Positions 8,758 through 17,350 of a stretch of DNA of 53,373 bases are shown one piece after another; position 1 is the first letter of the stretch, and each line of letters starts with the position of its first letter. The notes below the pieces were generated by a model. That model searched no databases, was not told the origin of the DNA, and saw nothing but the letters and a program-made list of their open reading frames with translations. Made by a program: the position numbers and the translations under genes. Origin of the DNA: an uncultured Muribaculaceae bacterium. GTDB taxonomy: Bacteria; Bacteroidota; Bacteroidia; Bacteroidales; Muribaculaceae. Location of the stretch: positions 1-53,373 of the forward strand of contig CAKUAR010000014.1 of NCBI GenBank assembly GCA_934636465.1, read 5' to 3'.

Positions 8758-8905
8758 GCTTAATTTTAACTCGGTCGAAACGCTTCCGAACCTGTCGGCT
8801 CGGGCGGCGTTTCAAGTGAACTCGTCAGCGGTCTTCAAAGAAGACGTTGACATCGTGCCGGTCATCATCGACGACACGCTTTCCAGACGTGTCAACCTCC
8901 CCACT

Positions 8906-9466
8906 CTATCGAACCACGACCTTTTGATGCTCCACGACATACATTCCCGGAGCAATGCCGTCAATCACAGCCGTGTCTGGTCCAGCATCATCGGCACAAA
9001 TCACGCGCCAAGCCCCTGTGGTGAACGTTTCGCTATTGCACGACGAGTCAACACGCACTTCCACTATCGGCATAAACGTGAATTGCACACTTGCTTCGGC
9101 TCTCACGTCTCCGGCAGAGTCGGCCAAAGTCATCTGATATGTCCTGGCACATGTCACGTCTTTCAGCACAGTCACACTGCCTACGCCCACGGCAACGCTA
9201 TCAATCTTCAGTGTCAACCCGCCAAAACCATTTTTCAGAGAATAATCCACCTTCACGGCATAGTCGCCACCACCAAGCAGTTTCGACGGAAGTGTGGCAT
9301 AATATCGGCACTCTGCCGTGTCAAACGTCAGTTCTTTCCCATTAAAACACAAGTGATCCGTCACCTCACTCACATTTTTAATGCCGCTATTGCCCTCGTC
9401 GGCATTAGCGTGCATCTCCGCCATAAACACAAACATTGCCAGCAGAATACATATGATTTTTTTCAT
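8906..9466 (-). CDS. Small secreted protein with a T9SS-like C-terminal tail
   Basis: About 186 residues from the ATG at 9466, chosen because it directly precedes a good signal peptide (MKKIICILLAMFVFMAEMHA); an ATG at 9490 would add eight residues. The middle, about 35-125, resembles the beta-rich N-terminal segment of secreted CotH-like proteins of Bacteroidota, ending in VQFTFMPIVEV. The final residues IAPGMYVVEHQKVVVR look like the last strands of a type IX secretion sorting domain. If so, the protein is a shortened product: the prefix joins almost directly to the sorting tail with no enzymatic domain. Function unknown. The call rests on motif resemblance only. Confidence 0.6.
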   Translation of the reverse strand: MKKIICILLAMFVFMAEMHANADEGNSGIKNVSEVTDHLCFNGKELTFDTAECRYYATLPSKLLGGGDYAVKVDYSLKNGFGGLTLKIDSVAVGVGSVTVLKDVTCARTYQMTLADSAGDVRAEASVQFTFMPIVEVRVDSSCNSETFTTGAWRVICADDAGPDTAVIDGIAPGMYVVEHQKVVVR

Positions 9467-9627
9467 AGCGTGTTTTCTTTGATTTTGCATTTAACATAAT
9501 TGACTTTAAGATTATTGCAAAATAACAATAAACACACCATATTGTAACATTTTTGTAACAATTTAATTTACCCAAATTATGTTAACAATGCAGCCCCGCA
9601 CCTAAAAGCCAAATACCCAGGCAGGGG

Positions 9628-9668
9628 AAAAACAAAAATACAGCCACTCAACTAAAAATGAGTAGCTG
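9628..9668 (-). terminator. Terminator of the nine-gene minus-strand operon
   Basis: CAGCCACTCA (9641-9650) and TGAGTAGCTG (9659-9668) form a 10-bp stem with one mismatch. On the minus strand it is followed by a TTTTTGTTTTT run. It lies about 70 bases past the stop codon of the TPR gene. Confidence 0.8.
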
Positions 9669-9739
9669 CATTTTGTACTGTTTTATGCGTTATGCCGCTG
9701 CGGCGCAAAACCGCCGCGAGCTATGTGTGCGTAGTGGCG

Positions 9740-11374
9740 TTATTGCTCCACGAAGTTACTGCCATACTGGTCAACCAGCTTGCCGAAGTCGGGGTGACGA
9801 CGCACAAGCTTCAAGTTAACGTATGGGTCCTCATTCACCTTCAGCTCAAATGCGCTGCCGAAGCCGTAGGCAAGTCCGCTCTCCAGATATTTATAAGCCT
9901 GGTCGTTATCGTCCATGTCAGAGAGCAGAGCAGCGGCATAGTAGTAAGCCTCGCCGCCGGGAGCAGCGTTGGCGTTTATGATTTCCTTTGCCCAGGCGCG
10001 AGCCTCGTCGGCACGGCCAAGCTCATGCAGAGCAAAACCTCTAAGCGACGTCAGCCCCTCGCCGTTGAGCAGCATCTTCTCAAAATCACTCTTGGCAAGG
10101 TCGGCCTTCTGCATGCGGTATTTATACACCCAGCCTCTCAGCAGCAGAGCCTCGACGTTAGAAGCGTCGTTCATCACTATGGCGTTGATTGTCCTCACAG
10201 CGTCCTCATTCTTGCGCTGCGCTATCAGCAAGTGAGCCTTGGCAAGCAGCATGGGGGCGTAGTCGGGGTTCAAGTTGGCAGCCAAGTCAAGCACAGCGTC
10301 GGCATCGTCGTAATTTCCACCGTCGCCGTTATAGCGCACAATGTCGGCCTTCAGTATGTAATAGTCTATCTCTTTGGCATCCATCTTCAGAGCCTTGTTG
10401 ATGTTGGCCAGAGCCTCACCATATTGCATCAGCTCAAACTGGCACTTGGCGGCGCCATAGTATATTCCGGAGTAGTCATAGAGGTTGTTATTGATTATCG
10501 ACTTCAAGTCCTTCAGAGCCTGTGCGTAGTGGAAGTGGCTCATGGCTATTTGCGAACGAATGTAGTAGAACATGCCCACACGCGGAGCCTTGTTGATTGA
10601 GTTGCCCAGAGCTTCCATCACAGCCTCATAGTGCTTGTTGCTCATCTCGGTCAGAGCACGCAGAGCGTCGGTCTCGCTGCTGCCCACGCTCAATGCCGAA
10701 ATCAAGTCCTGCGCAGCCGGCTCATATTGCTCCATCATGTTGAGTACGTCGGCGCGGTTGATATACACCTGCGGCTCGGCGGTAAACAGGTTCACAGCCT
10801 TGTCAACATAGCTTGCAGCCTTCTCATAGTTGTTTCGCTTCACCTCTATCTTGGCCAGACCATAAAGAGCGTCATAGTTAGTGGGGTTCTCGCGCAATAT
10901 CGTCTGACAGTTCTTCTCCGATGCATCGTAGTCGCCCAGATTATAGCTCACCTTGGCAAGCATGTCGATGCAGCTCAGCGATGACGGCGTGATGGCCGAA
11001 GCCTCCTTCAGGTCAGCAAGTTCGCCCTCGTAGTTCTGCCTTGCGTCATATATCTTGGCTCTCAGCATCAGTGCGTCAAACCGCAGTTCCTTTTCCTTGG
11101 CAGGAATCAGGTCGAGGGCTGCCGACACGTCGTCGAGTGCCTTCAGATTGTTGCCGTTGAAATAATATTGGTTGGCACGCGCAAACAGCGTGTTGTAGTC
11201 GTTGGGCTCTTGCTCAAGCTGCTCGTTATACACTTGCATCACAGCCTCGTTGACCTGCTGCTTCAGCTCCTTGTCGTCGTCGCCTGGCTGGGCAAACGCC
11301 CCCTGTCCGCACAGCAGCAGTGCCAATGAAATAATCACTCGCGATGTCAATTTCATAGTTCGTCTATTTTTCAT
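9740..11374 (-). CDS. Secreted tetratricopeptide-repeat protein
   Basis: A 544-residue protein with a signal peptide ending near GQGAFAQ (residue 29), then tandem TPR helices over most of its length. Typical TPR positions are visible, for example NYDALYGLAKIEVKRNNYEK and DYDASEKNCQTILRENPTN. Such proteins are scaffolds in the periplasm or at the outer membrane; no enzymatic motif is present. The first ATG overlaps the kdsA stop codon (11 bases shared); a second ATG at 11356 would also leave an intact signal peptide. It is the last gene of the operon, directly before a terminator. Confidence 0.85.
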   Translation of the reverse strand: MKNRRTMKLTSRVIISLALLLCGQGAFAQPGDDDKELKQQVNEAVMQVYNEQLEQEPNDYNTLFARANQYYFNGNNLKALDDVSAALDLIPAKEKELRFDALMLRAKIYDARQNYEGELADLKEASAITPSSLSCIDMLAKVSYNLGDYDASEKNCQTILRENPTNYDALYGLAKIEVKRNNYEKAASYVDKAVNLFTAEPQVYINRADVLNMMEQYEPAAQDLISALSVGSSETDALRALTEMSNKHYEAVMEALGNSINKAPRVGMFYYIRSQIAMSHFHYAQALKDLKSIINNNLYDYSGIYYGAAKCQFELMQYGEALANINKALKMDAKEIDYYILKADIVRYNGDGGNYDDADAVLDLAANLNPDYAPMLLAKAHLLIAQRKNEDAVRTINAIVMNDASNVEALLLRGWVYKYRMQKADLAKSDFEKMLLNGEGLTSLRGFALHELGRADEARAWAKEIINANAAPGGEAYYYAAALLSDMDDNDQAYKYLESGLAYGFGSAFELKVNEDPYVNLKLVRRHPDFGKLVDQYGSNFVEQ

Positions 11375-12176
11375 CTATTTTATTAATTGTTTTTTTCAGC
11401 ATTGTCAAGCGCGTCAGCAGTCCGTCGAGCAAGTCGAGCTTCAGCATGTTGGCTCCGTCGCTCTTTGCCACGGCTGGGTTCTGGTGCGTCTCCAGAAATA
11501 TTCCGTCACACCCGGTTGCCACAGCGGCGCGCGCCAGTGTCTCTATCAGCTCCGGACGGCCGCCTGTCACCCCAGCGCTTTGGTTGGGCTGCTGCAGCGA
11601 GTGGGTTATGTCCACTATCACCGGCGCATATTGCTTCATCACCGGTATGCCCCTGAAGTCCACTATCAGGTCTTGATAGCCAAATGTGGTGCCGCGCTCC
11701 GTCACCGCCACATCGTCGTTGCCGGCGTCGCGCACTTTCTGCACGGCAAACTGCATGGCCTCTGGCGACAGAAATTGTCCTTTCTTTATGTTCACCATGC
11801 GCCCCGTCTTGGCGGCTGCCACGAGCAGGTCGGTCTGACGGCACAAAAACGCCGGAATTTGCAGCACGTCGGCATATTGCGCCGCCATGTCGGCTTCCTC
11901 GGCTGTGTGTATGTCAGTCACCACCGGTATGTGGAATGTCTCGCCCACCTTGCGCAATATCTTCAGTGCCTTCTCGTCGCCTATTCCGGTGAACGAGTCG
12001 ATGCGGCTGCGGTTGGCCTTGCGGTAGCTGCCCTTAAACACATAGGGCACGCCCAGCCTCTCCGTTATGGCCACTGCCTTTTCGGCTATATCGAGAGCCA
12101 TTTCCTCACCCTCTATCACGCACGGACCTGCGAGAAGGAAGAAATTGTCAGATGACTTCAATTTGTCTGTCAGCAT
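11364..12176 (-). CDS. kdsA: 3-deoxy-8-phosphooctulonate synthase (KDO-8-P synthase)
   Basis: Condenses phosphoenolpyruvate with arabinose 5-phosphate to KDO 8-phosphate, the committed step to the KDO of lipid A-core. The 270-residue length fits the family. Visible signatures: LAGPCVIEG near the N-terminus, FKGSYRKANRSRIDSFTG for the PEP/phosphate site, KKGQFLSPEAM and TERGTTFGYQDLIVDFRG. The PEP-site motif KANR contains an Asn, as in the metal-independent class. It is translationally coupled to the TPR gene downstream and lies 55 bases after rsmE in a mixed housekeeping operon. Confidence 0.97.
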   Translation of the reverse strand: MLTDKLKSSDNFFLLAGPCVIEGEEMALDIAEKAVAITERLGVPYVFKGSYRKANRSRIDSFTGIGDEKALKILRKVGETFHIPVVTDIHTAEEADMAAQYADVLQIPAFLCRQTDLLVAAAKTGRMVNIKKGQFLSPEAMQFAVQKVRDAGNDDVAVTERGTTFGYQDLIVDFRGIPVMKQYAPVIVDITHSLQQPNQSAGVTGGRPELIETLARAAVATGCDGIFLETHQNPAVAKSDGANMLKLDLLDGLLTRLTMLKKTINKIDEK

Positions 12177-12231
12177 AAGTGTGTATTGTTGTTATTCTTC
12201 TTTATTTTTTCTACAAATCAATTCATATTTC

Positions 12232-12954
12232 TCACTTGGCAGTGGCGTCGTCTATCGCGTGGCAAGTGGCGCATGCCACCATTGCCGCCGTCTCGGTGCG
12301 CAGGCGGCTTTCGCCGAGCGACACCGGCACAAATCCATTTTTCAGGGCAAGCTCCACCTCCTCTGGGCTGAAATCGCCTTCAGGCCCCACCAGCACCAGC
12401 GTGTCGGCTCCCGGCACATACTCCTTGGCAAAACTGCGCCGCAACTCGCGCGGCAGCATCATGTCGCAGTAGGCTATGAAACGGTTGCCCTCAAACTCAC
12501 CCTCAAGCACGTCTTTCAGCGGAGTCATTTCGCTTATCGCGGGCAGCACCGACTTCTTCGACTGCTTCATTGCCGACACGGCTATCTTCTTTAGCCGCTC
12601 GGTTTTCAGCACCTTGCGCTCGCTGTTGTGGCACAGCAGCGGAACCAGCTTGTCAACGCCCATTTCAGTGCATTTTTCGGTGAGCCATTCCATTCTGTCA
12701 AGATTTTTTGTGGGCGACACCGCCACTACTATCTGGTGACCCCAGCTCGGCGGCTCTTCCCTCACCTCGTCTATCGCCACATGGCAGTGCTTACTGTGAG
12801 CCTGGTCTATGTGACACTCATAGCACTTGCCCTTGCCGTCAACCACGCTTATGTGGTCGCCCTCGGCCAGGCGCAGCACTTTCACGCAGTGGCGCGACTC
12901 GTCTTCGTTCAGAGTCAGCGTCTGCCCTATGTCATCAACATAAAATCTTGGCAT
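12232..12954 (-). CDS. rsmE: 16S rRNA m3U1498 methyltransferase
   Basis: SPOUT-class methyltransferase that N3-methylates U1498 of 16S rRNA in the assembled 30S subunit, using S-adenosylmethionine. The N-terminal PUA-like part (MPRFYV, DESRHCVKVLRLAEGD) is followed by the trefoil-knot domain: TEKCTEMGVDKLVPLLCHNSE, SMKQS-like AVSAMKQSKKS, LVGPEGDFSPEE and LGESRLRTETAA, which are the family's SAM-binding loops. The length of 240 residues is normal. It follows the NupG-like permease by about 50 bases and is presumably co-transcribed with it. Confidence 0.96.
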   Translation of the reverse strand: MPRFYVDDIGQTLTLNEDESRHCVKVLRLAEGDHISVVDGKGKCYECHIDQAHSKHCHVAIDEVREEPPSWGHQIVVAVSPTKNLDRMEWLTEKCTEMGVDKLVPLLCHNSERKVLKTERLKKIAVSAMKQSKKSVLPAISEMTPLKDVLEGEFEGNRFIAYCDMMLPRELRRSFAKEYVPGADTLVLVGPEGDFSPEEVELALKNGFVPVSLGESRLRTETAAMVACATCHAIDDATAK

Positions 12955-13005
12955 ATTTCTTTATTTTCTTTATTTTTCTCTACAATTTCTCTTTTGCAGG
13001 CTGTG

Positions 13006-14337
13006 TCATTCAGCCTTTTCGTGCTTATAGCGGAAGCACAGCATAAACGCCACTGCCACCACCAGCGCAAAGCCGGCAAATATGAACCACGGTATCTGCC
13101 AGTCGCCCAGCAGATAGCTGCTGTCGCCCACCTGCTGATATTGGCAATAGTGGTTTATCACTTTTCCTGCCACAAGTGTGCCTATCGACGCGCCTATGCC
13201 GTTGGTCATGAGCATAAACAAGCCTTGGCCCGAAGCCCTCACGCTTGGGTCGCACTCGTTGTCAACATACAGGCCACCCGACACATTGAAGAAGTCAAAC
13301 GCCACGCCATACACCAGGCACGACAGTATGAACAGCGTCACGCCAGGAAATGCCGGGTTGCCCAGACCGAAGAACCCGAAGCGCAGCACCCATGCAAACA
13401 TGGCTATGAGCATAACCACCTTTATGCCATAACGTTTCAAGAAAAACGGTATCAGCAATATGCAGAACGCCTCGGCCACCTGCGACAGCGATATGAGCAG
13501 GGTGGCATTGTTGGCGGCAAACGTGTCGGCCAACTCCGGTATGCCCTTGAAGCTCGTGATAAACGGCGTGGCATAGCCGTTGGTCACTTGCAGCGACATG
13601 CCCAGCAGTGCCGAGAATATGAAAAACAGCGCCATGTTGCGGGTCTTGAACAGCTTGAACGCGTCGAGCCCCAGCAGCTGCACCAGGCTCTTTTTCTCTC
13701 CGCCTTTCACCAGCTTGCACTCCGGCAGCGTGAAGCAGTAGAGAAACAACACTATGCCCAGCACGCCCGACACAAGAAACTGCCAGTAGGTGTACTGAAA
13801 CTTAAAGGGGGTGTTGGCAAACGTGAACACATAGCCCACCGACGGCTCAATTGCCGAGCAGTTCACAAACCACATGCACACTATGAAGCCCACCGTGCCA
13901 AACACGCGTATCGGCGGAAAGTCGGTCACCGTGCTCATGCCGCGGTTTTTGAGTATCGTGAATGCAGCCGTGTTCGAGAGTGCCAGCGTGGGCATATAAA
14001 ATGCCACACTAAGCGTGTATAGGGTGATAAACAGCGTCTTGTCGGGCATCGCGCCGGCGGCTTCAGCCCGGTAGCCGAGCACAAACAGCGCCACCATCAT
14101 CGCTCCTGCTATCAGGTGGCAGTAGCCCAGCATGCGCTGCGGCTGAATCCACTTGTCGGCCACTATGCCTATCAGCGTAGGCATGAATATCGACACAATG
14201 CCCTGTATGGCATAAAACCATGAGATTTCAGCCCCCATGCCGGCATTGCCCAGATAGTTGCCCATGCAGGTCAAGTATGCTCCCCACACGGCAAACTCCA
14301 GGAAGTTCATCACTATAAGTCGAATCTTAAGCTCCAT
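13006..14337 (-). CDS. NupG-type nucleoside:proton symporter
   Basis: A 443-residue inner membrane permease of the nucleoside:H+ symporter branch of the MFS. The start MELKIRLIVMNFLEFAVWGAY matches the family N-terminus closely, followed by GIVADKWIQPQRML between helices 2 and 3. About 12 hydrophobic segments are seen. Homologues import purine and pyrimidine nucleosides, and Bacteroidota typically carry one such copy. It lies inside the nine-gene operon, about 100 bases downstream of the bifunctional nuclease gene; an in-operon promoter cannot be excluded in that AT-rich gap. Confidence 0.85.
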   Translation of the reverse strand: MELKIRLIVMNFLEFAVWGAYLTCMGNYLGNAGMGAEISWFYAIQGIVSIFMPTLIGIVADKWIQPQRMLGYCHLIAGAMMVALFVLGYRAEAAGAMPDKTLFITLYTLSVAFYMPTLALSNTAAFTILKNRGMSTVTDFPPIRVFGTVGFIVCMWFVNCSAIEPSVGYVFTFANTPFKFQYTYWQFLVSGVLGIVLFLYCFTLPECKLVKGGEKKSLVQLLGLDAFKLFKTRNMALFFIFSALLGMSLQVTNGYATPFITSFKGIPELADTFAANNATLLISLSQVAEAFCILLIPFFLKRYGIKVVMLIAMFAWVLRFGFFGLGNPAFPGVTLFILSCLVYGVAFDFFNVSGGLYVDNECDPSVRASGQGLFMLMTNGIGASIGTLVAGKVINHYCQYQQVGDSSYLLGDWQIPWFIFAGFALVVAVAFMLCFRYKHEKAE

Positions 14338-14437
14338 CGTATTTTTCCTTTTTAATTATTTTCCTGTTTTGTTTATATTAACGTTTCTTTCTGTTTTGTC
14401 AGTCACAAAGTTAAGTGTTTTTTGCCTCATGCGGTCG

Positions 14438-15025
14438 TCATTTGTCGCCCTTGTTTTTGGCATTTATCACTTTTTGTATCTCGGCGGCGCGCTCATACTC
14501 CTCGTTCTCCACCACCACGTCGAGCAGGTGGTGCAGCTGCTCCAGGCTCAAGCCGTTCAGATCCACGCCCTTGCGGCTGGGCTTCACAGCCTCCTCCATG
14601 CCGGCATCGCCGTCTGGATATTCTATGCCCACTTTCTCCACAAGCTCGCGTGTGGCATATATCGGCGCTCCGGCGCGCAGCGCTATGGCTATCGCGTCGC
14701 TTGTGCGCGAGTCTATCTCCACTTCCTTCTCGCCGTCGCTCAGCTTCAGGCTGCTGTAGAAAATTCCGTCGCTGAACGTGTGTATCAGCACCTCGTCCAC
14801 ACTTATGCCAAACGCGCGCAGCGTGGTGGTCATCACGTCGTGGCACAGCGGCCGACGCAACTTGCGGTCTTCAAGCTTCAGGGCTATCGACTGCGCCTCG
14901 GCCACGCCTATCACCACCGGTATGCGCCGGTTGCCGTCTATTTCTTTCAAAACCAGGGCGTATGCTCCCATTCTTATCTGGTTGAATGTTATGCCGAGCA
15001 CGCCAAGTTCTATCTTGTCTTCCAT
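14438..15025 (-). CDS. Bifunctional nuclease (BFN/DUF151) with UVR motif
   Basis: A 195-residue two-domain protein. Residues 1-140 are the BFN domain (DUF151), with RIPVVIGVAEAQSIALKLE, RPLCHDVMTTTL and DSRTSDAIAIALRAGAPIY, the last being its best conserved patch. Residues about 155-190 form a UvrB/UvrC-type helical hairpin (LHHLLDVVVENEEYERAAEI). Plant and bacterial relatives have been reported to show nuclease activity, but the physiological role in bacteria is unsettled. The BFN-UVR arrangement is standard for Bacteroidota. It lies 52 bases after mnmA in the same operon. Confidence 0.9.
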   Translation of the reverse strand: MEDKIELGVLGITFNQIRMGAYALVLKEIDGNRRIPVVIGVAEAQSIALKLEDRKLRRPLCHDVMTTTLRAFGISVDEVLIHTFSDGIFYSSLKLSDGEKEVEIDSRTSDAIAIALRAGAPIYATRELVEKVGIEYPDGDAGMEEAVKPSRKGVDLNGLSLEQLHHLLDVVVENEEYERAAEIQKVINAKNKGDK

Positions 15026-15077
15026 ATTCTCTTACACGCTTCCTCTCTCTTTACACATCACTCTGTCCGCTGTCGGC

Positions 15078-16157
15078 TCACAAGTCCACTTTTTGCCCGG
15101 TTATCACGCCGCTGCCATAGCACAGGTGCGCGTTGGCGTCATATATCACGGCAAACTGGCCGGGGGCTATGCCCTGCACGTCTTGCTCGCTCTCTATCAC
15201 CCATTCGCCGTCGTGCAGATGCGTGAACTTGGCTTTCATTATGAGCGGAGTGTGCCTGTTTTTGAACGTTATTTCCACAGGCCCTTCCTGTCCTTCCCAC
15301 GGGTTGCCCGATATGAAGTGCATCTCGTCGAGGTGCAGAATTCTGCCATATTGCTTGGCGGTGTGGTAGCCGTTGCTCACATATATCACGTTGTCGGCTA
15401 TGTTCTTTTTCACCACATACCACGGCCCGCCGCTCAGTCCGAGCCCCTTGCGCTGCCCTATGGTGTGAAACCAGTAGCCATTGTGCTCACCCAGCTTCTT
15501 GCCGGTCTCTATCTCTATGATGGGCCCTTTTTTCACGCCCAGATGGCGGCGTATGAAGTCGTTGTAGTTTATCTGTCCCAGGAAGCAGATGCCCTGGCTG
15601 TCGCGGCGGTAGGCGTTGGGCAGTTTCACCTCCTGCGCTATGCGCCTCACCTCGCTCTTGGGCATGTTGCCTATGGGGAACATCAGGTGCTCCAGCTGCT
15701 CGTGTGTAATCTGCGCCAAGAAGTCGGTCTGGTCTTTCACCGGGTCAACTGCCGTTGCCAGATATTTTGTGCCGTTCACCACGTCGGTGGTGGCATAGTG
15801 GCCGGTGGCGGTCATGTCATAGTCCTTGCCCCAGCGTTGCTCAAAATAGCCGAACTTTATCATGCGGTTGCACATCATGTCAGGGTTTGGGGTCAAGCCT
15901 GCCTTCACCGTTCTGAGCGCATATTCCATCACGTTGTCCCAGTATTCGCGGTGCAGCGACACCACCTCAAGTGGCAGCCCATATTTTCTGGCTATGAGCT
16001 GGCACATCTCTATGTCTTCTTCGGCAGAGCAGTCGCCCTCGTCGTCGTCCATACCTATCTGTATGTAGAACAGTTGCAGGTCGTGCCCTTCTTCCACCAG
16101 TTTGTGCACCACCACGGCGCTATCCACTCCGCCCGAAATCAATACAGCTATCTTCAT
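15078..16157 (-). CDS. mnmA: tRNA-specific 2-thiouridylase
   Basis: Installs 2-thiouridine at the wobble position 34 of tRNA-Lys, -Glu and -Gln by adenylation followed by sulfur transfer. Residues 8-13 are the PP-loop SGGVDS that binds ATP. The catalytic cysteine is Cys96 in NPDMMCN and the partner is Cys191 in [16 protein letters not shown] and [10 protein letters not shown] are other family signatures. At 359 residues the length is usual. NPDMMCN departs from the more common NPCVLCN but keeps the key cysteine; Bacteroidota often have two MnmA paralogues and this may be the second type. Its start overlaps the stop of the FNT gene by 4 bases, so the two are coupled. Confidence 0.94.
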   Translation of the reverse strand: MKIAVLISGGVDSAVVVHKLVEEGHDLQLFYIQIGMDDDEGDCSAEEDIEMCQLIARKYGLPLEVVSLHREYWDNVMEYALRTVKAGLTPNPDMMCNRMIKFGYFEQRWGKDYDMTATGHYATTDVVNGTKYLATAVDPVKDQTDFLAQITHEQLEHLMFPIGNMPKSEVRRIAQEVKLPNAYRRDSQGICFLGQINYNDFIRRHLGVKKGPIIEIETGKKLGEHNGYWFHTIGQRKGLGLSGGPWYVVKKNIADNVIYVSNGYHTAKQYGRILHLDEMHFISGNPWEGQEGPVEITFKNRHTPLIMKAKFTHLHDGEWVIESEQDVQGIAPGQFAVIYDANAHLCYGSGVITGQKVDL

Positions 16158-16711
16158 CTTGTCACACCCTTCTCCTTGTCTTCTTTTTTGTCACCGTCTC
16201 TCCAGTCAAGCACTCTGAACACTTGTCCGCCCACTATGTTTCCCATGAGTGCGGCTATCCATTGCGCCATGCTCATTCTCACATACCCGGCCTCGGCTAT
16301 GCAGTGGTGAAATCCGCTCATTATAAACAGCGTCACCCCCATGATGGCTATCAGCGGACTTTTCGACTTATAAGCCGCCACCATCAGCACACCTGTGCCG
16401 CAAGCGCCCAAAAACACCTTTCCCAGCGGAATTGTCACCGCCGGCATAGTGGTTATGTCAAGCCAGTAATGTGCCAGCAAGGCACCTGCCACGTTTCCGA
16501 GCAATATCGCCGGCATATCGGCCGACGGCTTATTGGCCACAATGCCCGTAAACAGAGGCAGCTTAAACTGAATTATGCTCACCAGGCCTGTGGCAAACAG
16601 CACTGCACCGGCCAGTCCGCCCACCTTGGCGTTAATTGCGCAGCCCAAGCCTATCAGCACTCCTGCGAGCATCGAGGGCAATATTATGTCTTGAATATAT
16701 CTTTTAATCAT
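16154..16711 (-). CDS. Short formate/nitrite transporter (FNT) family protein
   Basis: A 185-residue membrane protein with about six hydrophobic segments. The pattern [18 protein letters not shown] near the start and [16 protein letters not shown] followed by GNIVGGQVF near the end matches the FNT fold, including the histidine in the SGFHHCIA helix that corresponds to the central pore histidine. Classical FNT channels are about 270-285 residues, so this is a compact version without long termini. Relatives move formate, nitrite, hydrosulfide or lactate; which one applies here is unknown. It overlaps mnmA by 4 bases. A possible link to sulfur supply for thiolation is only speculation. Confidence 0.72.
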   Translation of the reverse strand: MIKRYIQDIILPSMLAGVLIGLGCAINAKVGGLAGAVLFATGLVSIIQFKLPLFTGIVANKPSADMPAILLGNVAGALLAHYWLDITTMPAVTIPLGKVFLGACGTGVLMVAAYKSKSPLIAIMGVTLFIMSGFHHCIAEAGYVRMSMAQWIAALMGNIVGGQVFRVLDWRDGDKKEDKEKGVTR

Positions 16712-16775
16712 TTCCTCTGTTTTATGTTGTCACACACACAATGCGCGTGCCGCCGCACCACACCGGCTAAATGCG

Positions 16776-17270
16776 TCACGCCTTGTCGAGCAGCTCGTTC
16801 TCGCTGTCGTTACGTCCCTGCGTCAGGTGCAGGGCAAACAGGTAGTCGAGCGAAATCTTGCCCGGCCCGGCGAGCAGCATATATGCAAATATGCCCAGAA
16901 ACATTATCGGGTAGCCGGGCTGAAAGTTATAGAGCAGATTGGTGGCTGTGGAGCCGCTGCTCAATATGGCCTCCTCGGCAAAACACATCATCACCATGGG
17001 CGGAAACACCGCTATGCGGAGCAGGAAGCCCAGAATTATAAACGTGGCGCACAGCAGCTCCACCACCACCAATATCGCTATTGAGCAGTCGGCCGACAGG
17101 CCCCAAAAACCGGCAAACTCCGGCACTATGTCGTCAAAGTGCAATATCTGACGCACACTAAGCTGCATAAACATCACTCCTGTGAACAGGCGCAGAAACA
17201 GCCTCGACAGGTTGCTGTAAGTGTGTCCGGCGCTATACAGAAACAGGTTTTTAATCGCTTTGGGTACCAT
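16776..17270 (-). CDS. DoxX-family membrane protein
   Basis: A 164-residue protein of the DoxX/DoxD-like superfamily with four membrane helices. Visible features are LFLRLFTGVMFMQLS in helix 1, the conserved charged position after it, and LLCATFIILGFLLRIA in helices 2-3. Members are often found with redox or sulfur metabolism genes but lack an established common activity. It sits between the DUF5106 thioredoxin-like protein and the FNT channel in the operon, which loosely fits an envelope redox theme. The last 25 residues are polar and variable. Confidence 0.83.
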   Translation of the reverse strand: MVPKAIKNLFLYSAGHTYSNLSRLFLRLFTGVMFMQLSVRQILHFDDIVPEFAGFWGLSADCSIAILVVVELLCATFIILGFLLRIAVFPPMVMMCFAEEAILSSGSTATNLLYNFQPGYPIMFLGIFAYMLLAGPGKISLDYLFALHLTQGRNDSENELLDKA

Positions 17271-17350
17271 ATTTTCTCTCCTCTGCTTGTTATTTTTATT
17301 CTTCAGTTCGCGTCATGCCTTTCCACGCCAGTGCAGCGAGGCGAGGCGTG

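Noticed and set aside
8750..9499. A 249-codon open frame on plus
   Set aside because: Beyond about codon 50 it is antisense to a gene with a clear signal peptide and T9SS-like tail. Only the first part is kept as an observation.
12628..14022. A 464-codon plus-strand frame opposite rsmE and the NupG-like gene
   Set aside because: Its translation is rich in His, Arg and Gln with no domain, while both minus-strand genes show full family signatures.
14778..16310. A 510-codon plus-strand frame opposite mnmA
   Set aside because: No recognisable domain, no promoter, and it covers the clear mnmA frame.
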